Position numbers and translations under genes: made by a program. The notes under the pieces were generated by a model that was given only the letters and a program-made list of their open reading frames with translations, did no database searches and was not told the DNA's origin. A DNA stretch of 11,258 nt from an uncultured Neomegalonema sp. (GTDB lineage Bacteria; Pseudomonadota; Alphaproteobacteria; Rhodobacterales; Rhodobacteraceae). Positions within the stretch are counted from its first letter, which is position 1. Each line of letters opens with the position of its first letter. Shown one piece after another: positions 6,350 to 11,258 of this stretch. The DNA lies in NCBI GenBank assembly GCA_937944035.1, contig CALDZQ010000263.1:1-11258 (forward strand), given 5' to 3'.

Positions 6350-7525
6350 CTAATACTTAGCGCTGATTGTATGATCGGGAAACTGCGCCGGCCCATCCGT
6401 CGCCGGAAGCCCTTGCGACCCGATGAAGCCCGGATGCACAGTGACAACACCACCTTCTGTCACCCCCGTGTTCGGGCCGTCCTGATTAAGGAATGCCGCA
6501 TCCTGTTCGGTATTCACTTCCGTTCCCGCATCAAGAACATCAGCGCCCGTCACCTCAAACTGACCGCCCGTAAAGTTACCGTCAGCGTCGAAAATCTGCA
6601 ACGCAGTGGGATCGCCCGGCGAGGAGATGAACGCATCATTTGACGGAATAACCATCGACGCGAAGTTCAGGAATTGTGATTTTGTCGGATCGACTGTAAG
6701 CACAATTGAGCCGGATTCACCGGGATCAAGGGGACCGGCAGCCAGACCGTCCGGCCCAGTGATGATCCCGGAAGCGCCAACCGCGCCGCTATCCTCGAAT
6801 GCGGCGATGATGTCGTCCGTAGTGCCGTCTTCCGCAAGGCGCTCCAGAAACTCCGCAGCTGCTCCACCACGATCATAAATATCGAATTTGCCATCTTGAA
6901 TAGCAACGAAAGGTGGCGTCAAAAATGTGCCGCCCTCCTCACCGTCATTTGTGATCGTGACCCGGATATCGCGTGTACCGTCAGCGTTGGCGCCCAAATC
7001 CTCGACACCCACGCTGGCGATTGGAACATCGCCGGCATTCCGGGTGAAATCCCCGCTGATCGGATCAATGACCGCGCCCGCTACCGTCGTGCCGCCCAAA
7101 ATTTGACCGTTTGTTGTGGGAGGACCAGCCGGAGTCGTCGGCTGAGCGCCACCACCCTGACGCTCGGCGCGTGCTTCAGCGCGGGCTTCTGAGCGAGCGG
7201 TACGTTCTTGAGCGCGGGCTTCCGTCCGCTCGGCGCGTTCCTGGGCGCGAGTCTCCGCTCGCTCGGTCCGCTCTTGGGCGCCTGCCTCCTGTCGTTCAGC
7301 CCGTTGCTGCGCACGGGCTTCCAAGCGCGTGGCGCGTTCTTGAGAGCGCGCGTCCTGCCGGTCGGAGCTGCCTTGGGAGCGCGTCTCCTGCTGTACACTT
7401 TTCTGATCGCCCGAAGACTTCACCCTTTTAAAAACAGAGGCAAATGACTCGCCACCGCTACTATTCGATGAGGAAAAACTACTGGGCACACTATAGGATG
7501 CACCGGCATTAACTGTATAGTTCAT
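6350..7525 (-). CDS. Spondin_N domain protein with N-terminal 11-residue charged repeats
   Basis: A 391-residue protein. Residues 1-41 are Ser/Gly/Asn-rich without a hydrophobic signal peptide. Residues 42-129 form eight 11-residue Arg/Glu/Ala/Gln repeats (type RxERxExRAQE), probably one long helix or coiled coil. A Pro/Thr/Gly linker follows. A spondin_N domain fills about residues 186-350: DIRVTITN, TFLTPPFVAIQDGKFDIYDRG, LERLAEDGTT, FLNFASMVIPSNDAFI, FDADGNFTGGQF and VLDAGTEVNTE. The tail has PNTGVTEGGVVTVHPGF, also typical of bacterial spondin_N proteins. Spondin_N is an adhesion/extracellular-matrix fold in animals; bacterial roles are unknown. The start ATG at 7523-7525 has GGAGGT 6 nt upstream. 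An open frame extends to a TTG at 7723, but in AT-rich DNA unlike the gene body. With no export signal, location is open; type I secretion is a possibility only. Confidence 0.85.
   Translation of the reverse strand: MNYTVNAGASYSVPSSFSSSNSSGGESFASVFKRVKSSGDQKSVQQETRSQGSSDRQDARSQERATRLEARAQQRAERQEAGAQERTERAETRAQERAERTEARAQERTARSEARAEARAERQGGGAQPTTPAGPPTTNGQILGGTTVAGAVIDPISGDFTRNAGDVPIASVGVEDLGANADGTRDIRVTITNDGEEGGTFLTPPFVAIQDGKFDIYDRGGAAAEFLERLAEDGTTDDIIAAFEDSGAVGASGIITGPDGLAAGPLDPGESGSIVLTVDPTKSQFLNFASMVIPSNDAFISSPGDPTALQIFDADGNFTGGQFEVTGADVLDAGTEVNTEQDAAFLNQDGPNTGVTEGGVVTVHPGFIGSQGLPATDGPAQFPDHTISAKY
7139..7402 (-). repeat. Eight tandem 33-bp (11-residue) repeats
   Basis: Eight units of 11 codons encode residues 42-129 of the spondin_N protein. 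The clearest units are RTERAETRAQE, RAERTEARAQE and RTARSEARAEA; the first two units are degenerate. Spacing is exact, without gaps. An 11-residue period fits a right-handed or nearly straight coiled coil (hendecad). The DNA shows the same period as recurring GCGCG/GAGCG blocks, so copy number could vary between strains. Confidence 0.8.
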
Positions 7526-7743
7526 TATACGACCTCCAAAATATGTTTCGAAATGAACCATTGCAGCAATATTATCATTATTATAAGCCACAATAATACA
7601 AATCAGATCGCAAATGTGTGAAATTTCTTTAGTGAATAACTTTTGTTTCACGGTTTTATAATTTTTTTCAATGGTGAAAACCTCACCGCCTGCTTGAAAA
7701 AACACCACCGGTATACTTGTCAAAAAGCAGGAACTTGAGACGC
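7526..7743 (-). other. AT-rich leader between helicase and spondin_N genes
   Basis: This 218-bp stretch is clearly AT-rich compared with the flanking genes. On the minus strand it holds an exact TATAAT (7585-7580), without a good -35 at 16-18 nt, and a TTGACA (7723-7718) without a good -10. CCTGCTT/AAGCAGG arms (7689-7695, 7725-7731) around a 29-nt loop lie just past the helicase stop and might act in its termination. A spondin_N promoter is probably here, but I cannot fix it. Confidence 0.4.
7532..7537 (-). promoter_or_regulatory. Strong Shine-Dalgarno of the spondin_N gene
   Basis: On the minus strand GGAGGT lies 6 nt before the ATG at 7523-7525. It is the strongest ribosome site in the window and decides the start against the upstream TTG at 7723. 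Confidence 0.75.
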
Positions 7744-10176
7744 TTAACCCTCCAGCGCCTCGACCATCGCCTCGGCCCCGAAGGTCTCGTCGATCAGGCG
7801 TTCGTCGGCGGACCCGGCGACTTTCTGGCGGTTGATTTCAAGCATGAGCGGGGCAGAGAGCGGGGAGACGCGACTCAGGCGAACGAAATCGACCCGGCCC
7901 CGGATACGATCGATCAAGTCTTCGATGCGGTCGAAATCGACCAGCCCGCGCATCGCCTCGCGGCGGGTGATGTCGAGCATCAAATGGCCGGGATCGTAGC
8001 GGACCAGCGTGTCGTAGAGCGTGTCGGAACTGACGGTCGCTTGGCGGCCATTCTTTTCCATGCCCGGAAAACGGCGCTCGATCAAGCCCGCGATCACGGC
8101 ACTGGTGCGGAAAGTGCGCTTCATCAGCGAGCTGTCCGAGAGCCAGCGGTCCAGCCCGTCGCGCAATCCGGCGGGGTCGAGCAAAGCCTCAACATCCCGG
8201 ATAGGGTCCAGCCCCCAGATCATCAGCGCGTAGTCGTTAGCGACAAATCCCATCGGCGCGAGGCCCGCCTCCTCCATCCGCTTGGTCAGGATCAGGCCGA
8301 GAGTCTGGTGGGCATTGCGGCCCGCAAAGCTCCAAAAAACGCTGTGCTCGCGATCGGAGCGCGGGAAACTCTCAACCAGCAGCCGCTCGCGCGACGGCAT
8401 ATGCGAGACGCTCCCCTGAAGACGCAGCCAGTCGGCTGTATGGGCAGGCAAATCGTCCCAGCGCGCGGGATCGCCCATGATGGCGATGACGCGGTCGGCC
8501 AGCGCGGTGGAGATCGGCATTCGCGATCCCGCGAAAACCGGGACTTTCGGCTCGCCGCCTGCATTGCGGGATACTTGCAGCGTCATCTCGCGGATGCCTT
8601 GGAATTTGACCAACTCGCCGCCGATCATGAAGGTATCGCCCGCGCGCAGAGTGGCGGCGAACGCCTCCTCAACCTCGCCCAGTTTTGCGCCGCCGAAGCC
8701 GCGCTTGGTGGCCGTGCGCACGCCCAGCGTTTCGGCCTCGACGATGGTTCCGACATTCATGCGCAGGCGTCTTGCGGAGCGGGGATCGCGCAGTTGCCAG
8801 AAGCCGTCCCGCTCCATCAGGCGTTTCCAGCGATCATAGGCCCGCAGCGCGTAGCCGCCCGTGGCGCAGAAATCGAGGCAGCGGTCGAAATCCTCGCGGG
8901 TGAGCGCGCGGTATGGACCCGCTGACAAAACCTCGGCATAAAGTGCATCGGCCTCGAACGGCCCCGCGCAGGCCAGCAGCAGGATATGTTGGCACAGGAC
9001 ATCGAGATTGCCATCGGGCAGCGGTTCGCCGTCAGTCTCTCCGGCCAGCACCGCCTCGACAGCCGCACGGCATTCGATCAGGTCGAAGCGGTTAGCGGGG
9101 ACGAGCAGCGCGCGGCTGGGGGTATCGAAACGGTGGTTGGCCCGGCCGATGCGCTGGACGAGGCGGGCGACGCCTTTGGGTGCGCCGATTTGGATCACCA
9201 GATCGACCGCCGCCCAATCGACGCCGAGATCGAGGGACGAGGTGGAGACAACGGCCCGTAATTCTCCGGCGGCCATCGCGGCCTCGACTTTCAGGCGGGT
9301 CTCCTTTGCGAGCGACCCGTGGTGCAGGCCGATGGACAGGTCGTCATCGTTGACCGCCCAGAGGGCTTGGAAAAAAAGCTCGGCTTGGGCGCGGGTGTTG
9401 ATGAAAACGAGGGCGGTCTTCGCGCCCTTAATCGCCTCAAGAACCGATTTGGCCGCGTAGCGCGCGCCCATGCCGGACCAGGGCGGCGGCCCCGCCTGTT
9501 CGAGGATGCTGATGTCGGGTTTGGGGCCGCTGTTGGCAAGGACGATGCGGGCCGCACCATCCTGCGGTGCGGGATCGAGCCAGCTTGCCAAGGCGGGGGG
9601 ATTGTTGACGGTGGCGGACAGGCCGATCCGGCGGTGATCCGGCGCAAGGCGGCGCAGGCGGGCGAGACACAGCGCGAGTTGATCGCCGCGTTTCACTCCG
9701 GCCAGCGCGTGCGCCTCGTCCACAACGACCGCGCGCAGGCCAGCGAAAAAGTCCTCGCCGCGTGGATCAGCCAGCAGAAGGGCGAGGCTTTCAGGGGTGG
9801 TGAGCAGGATGTGGGGCGGATTTTTGCGCTGGTTGGCGCGGGCGCTTTGCTTGGTGTCTCCTGTCCGGTCTTCAACGCGGATCGGCAGGCCCATCTCGGC
9901 AATCGGCGCTTCGAGATTGCGGCGGATGTCAGCCGCAAGTGCCTTGAGTGGCGAGATATAGAGGGTGTGCAAACCCTGATGCGCGCCGTCGGCCAGCTCG
10001 ATCAGCGAGGGCAGAAACCCGGCCAGCGTCTTGCCCCCGCCCGTGGGCGCAATCAACAGCTGCGCAGTTCCTGCATTCGCGCCCGCCAGCAGGTCAAGCT
10101 GATAGGGATGCGGCGACCAGCTACGCGCGGAAAACCAGCCGGAGAACGGCTCTGGGAGGGATTGACGGGCGCTCAT
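7744..10176 (-). CDS. Lhr-type, ligase-associated DNA damage response DEXH box helicase
   Basis: An 810-residue superfamily 2 helicase of Lhr-core type, the usual length for the 'ligase-associated' helicase family. Motifs in order: Q-motif area PYQ (24-26), Walker A APTGGGKT (43-50), Ia YISPLKAL (73-80), Ib TTPES (126-130), DEAH (153-156), SAT (187-189), IV LVFINTRAQAE (256-266), V STSSLDLGVDW (311-321) and VI QRIGRANH (341-348). The rest is the Lhr winged-helix and C-terminal region. All catalytic residues are present. Family members translocate 3'-5' on single-stranded DNA and unwind DNA or DNA-RNA duplexes in repair. They are usually encoded beside an ATP-dependent DNA ligase, a beta-lactamase-fold exonuclease and a PdeM-type phosphoesterase; none is in this window. 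The ATG at 10174-10176 has no strong ribosome site, but the N-terminus fits the family. Confidence 0.93.
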   Translation of the reverse strand: MSARQSLPEPFSGWFSARSWSPHPYQLDLLAGANAGTAQLLIAPTGGGKTLAGFLPSLIELADGAHQGLHTLYISPLKALAADIRRNLEAPIAEMGLPIRVEDRTGDTKQSARANQRKNPPHILLTTPESLALLLADPRGEDFFAGLRAVVVDEAHALAGVKRGDQLALCLARLRRLAPDHRRIGLSATVNNPPALASWLDPAPQDGAARIVLANSGPKPDISILEQAGPPPWSGMGARYAAKSVLEAIKGAKTALVFINTRAQAELFFQALWAVNDDDLSIGLHHGSLAKETRLKVEAAMAAGELRAVVSTSSLDLGVDWAAVDLVIQIGAPKGVARLVQRIGRANHRFDTPSRALLVPANRFDLIECRAAVEAVLAGETDGEPLPDGNLDVLCQHILLLACAGPFEADALYAEVLSAGPYRALTREDFDRCLDFCATGGYALRAYDRWKRLMERDGFWQLRDPRSARRLRMNVGTIVEAETLGVRTATKRGFGGAKLGEVEEAFAATLRAGDTFMIGGELVKFQGIREMTLQVSRNAGGEPKVPVFAGSRMPISTALADRVIAIMGDPARWDDLPAHTADWLRLQGSVSHMPSRERLLVESFPRSDREHSVFWSFAGRNAHQTLGLILTKRMEEAGLAPMGFVANDYALMIWGLDPIRDVEALLDPAGLRDGLDRWLSDSSLMKRTFRTSAVIAGLIERRFPGMEKNGRQATVSSDTLYDTLVRYDPGHLMLDITRREAMRGLVDFDRIEDLIDRIRGRVDFVRLSRVSPLSAPLMLEINRQKVAGSADERLIDETFGAEAMVEALEG

Positions 10177-10324
10177 AGAGCCGACTTAGCGCGGATACTC
10201 TTTTTGGGCAGTCAAGTTTTGCAACTGTTTACAATCATCGCTGCCGCCTTCACCAAACCTTCACCGTCCATAAAGAGAAGCGCCATACCATGCTGCGCAA
10301 ACTTTCCTTATGCGCGAGTCAGAG

Positions 10325-11125
10325 ATGCACACCGATAAATCTGCCGCTTCCGCCCTCGAAATCCGCAATTTGAAGAAATCCTTCACCAATCCCGCCGTGG
10401 ACGGCCTGTCCCTGACCATCCGGACGGGCGAGTTTTACGCGCTGCTGGGACCGAACGGGGCGGGCAAAACGACGACCTTGCGGATGGTTTCGGGATTGTT
10501 GGAAGCGGATGCCGGAGAAGTCTCGATCTGCGGGATCAACGCGTTTGCCAATCCGATTGACGCAAAGCGGATACTCGCCTGGGTTCCCGACGAGCCGATG
10601 ATTTACGATAAGCTGACGCCGCTCGAATACCTCGAATTCGTTGCCGGATTGTGGAGTATGGAGCCGGATTTCGCACGCTTCAAGGCCGACACGCTGCTGG
10701 AACAATTCGGGCTGGCCGCACATGCCGATGAGCGGTGTGGCGGATTTTCCAAGGGGATGCGGCAGAAAGTGGCGCTTGCAGGGGCGTTGATCCATGAGCC
10801 GCGCCTGATAATTCTCGATGAGCCGCTGACCGGCCTGGACGCAGGCTCCGCGCGGCAGGTGAAAAGCGTGCTGCGCGAGCTGGTGGCGGGCGGCGTGACC
10901 GTCATTATGACCACGCATATCCTTGAAGTCGCCGAGCGGATGGCCGACCGGATCGGCATCATCACCAGCGGGAAACTGGTCGCGGAAGGAACGCTGAGCG
11001 AATTGCGCCAACAGGCAAGCGCTGACGGGCTGACGCTGGAGGACATCTTCCTCGAAATCGTTAGCGGTTCGGCGGCCATTGAGCCGTTTGAATTGACGAT
11101 CCGAGCCGATGAGGCCGCCGCATGA
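10325..11125 (+). CDS. ABC-2 type transporter ATP-binding protein
   Basis: A 266-residue ABC ATPase. Counting from this start, Walker A GPNGAGKT is at 42-49, signature FSKGMRQK at about 141-148, Walker B LIILDEP at 161-167, D-loop GLDAGS and switch His at 198 (TTHILEVAERM). The Q-loop position reads WVPDEPMIYDKLTP, without Gln, as in the VPDEP/PEEP-type subgroup of ABC-2 exporters. It would power an exporter with the membrane protein that follows, which overlaps it by 4 nt (ATGA), a sign of translational coupling. The substrate is unknown. Start choice: ATG 10325 has only a weak GCGAG upstream, while ATG 10310 would add five residues and has a pyrimidine-rich upstream. It is divergent from the helicase gene; I see no convincing promoter in the 148 nt between them. 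Confidence 0.9.
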   Translation: MHTDKSAASALEIRNLKKSFTNPAVDGLSLTIRTGEFYALLGPNGAGKTTTLRMVSGLLEADAGEVSICGINAFANPIDAKRILAWVPDEPMIYDKLTPLEYLEFVAGLWSMEPDFARFKADTLLEQFGLAAHADERCGGFSKGMRQKVALAGALIHEPRLIILDEPLTGLDAGSARQVKSVLRELVAGGVTVIMTTHILEVAERMADRIGIITSGKLVAEGTLSELRQQASADGLTLEDIFLEIVSGSAAIEPFELTIRADEAAA

Positions 11126-11258
11126 GCGCGCTGGCCGCCCCTTCTGCGCTGTCGCGATTCACGCGCCATGAGCTGACGCTGACATGGCGGGACTGGTCAT
11201 GGCTGTTTTCGGGAAGGCGCAACCGCAGCACGCGGCGGGCGCTGGCGGGAATTGCGGT
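11122..11258 (+). CDS. Probable ABC-2 type transporter permease, N-terminal fragment
   Basis: A frame opens at ATG 11122, overlapping the ATPase stop as ATGA, and runs off the right edge after 45 codons. The visible residues (MSALAAPSALSRFTRHELTLTWRDW...) include no membrane segment yet. The start FTRHELTLTWRDW resembles the cytoplasmic N-terminus of large ABC-2 permeases, and position after an ABC ATPase supports the call. The assignment is mostly by context. Confidence 0.65.
   Translation, partial: MSALAAPSALSRFTRHELTLTWRDWSWLFSGRRNRSTRRALAGIA

Noticed and set aside
7717..8925. A 402-codon plus-strand open frame
   Set aside because: It is antisense to the helicase gene, and the helicase frame carries every expected motif.
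9319..10338. A 339-codon plus-strand open frame
   Set aside because: It is antisense to the helicase N-terminal half and runs into the divergent gap. No domain is recognisable.
10290..10373. A 27-codon open frame overlapping the ABC ATPase start, considered as a leader peptide
   Set aside because: It has no run of regulatory codons, no attenuator-like hairpins and only a distant purine stretch. It is probably chance.
10589..10618. Missing Gln in the ABC ATPase Q-loop (VPDEP) as a possible inactivating change
   Set aside because: VPDEP/PEEP-type Q-loops are common in ABC-2 exporter ATPases, and all other catalytic motifs are intact.

Overview
The window reads as chromosomal DNA from a Gram-negative alphaproteobacterium. 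The evidence is two lipobox-bearing envelope proteins, an OmpA-like peptidoglycan-binding domain, FAD/GcvT-type methylamine metabolism, a RskA-type anti-sigma factor without a zinc motif, and G+C-rich coding DNA. An intergenic palindromic element resembles the dispersed palindromes of alphaproteobacteria. I cannot name a genus. I see no rRNA, tRNA, CRISPR array, transposase or phage gene. No gene-free stretch exceeds about 220 bases.

Layout. (1) Positions 1-438 (+) are the 3' end of a dimethylglycine/sarcosine dehydrogenase-like flavoprotein, followed by a hairpin (451-481) shared with the convergent next gene. (2) Positions 600-3113 hold an envelope regulon: a tandem-FAS1 (fasciclin) lipoprotein on the minus strand, divergent from an ECF sigma factor and its RskA-type membrane anti-sigma factor on the plus strand. 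The 171-bp divergent gap carries a GGAAC-type candidate promoter for the fasciclin gene and two inverted repeats. (3) Positions 3183-3293 hold a composite palindromic element between the convergent anti-sigma and OmpA-like genes. (4) An OmpA-family lipoprotein (minus) is divergent from an LplT-like MFS transporter (plus). (5) A spondin_N protein (minus) carries eight 11-residue charged repeats and lies behind an AT-rich leader. (6) A large Lhr-type 'ligase-associated' DEXH helicase (minus) follows, without its usual partners in view. (7) An ABC-2 type exporter operon (plus) begins at about 10325 and runs off the right edge.

How the parts fit. The strongest functional unit is fasciclin / ECF sigma / RskA: a membrane anti-sigma factor would release the sigma factor on an envelope signal, and the sigma factor would then drive the divergent fasciclin lipoprotein. 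This parallels mycobacterial SigK-RskA control of the fasciclin-domain proteins MPT70 and MPT83. The OmpA-like lipoprotein and the spondin_N protein add two more probable envelope or matrix proteins, but nothing in the sequence ties them to the same regulon. The helicase, the MFS transporter and the ABC exporter look like independent neighbours.
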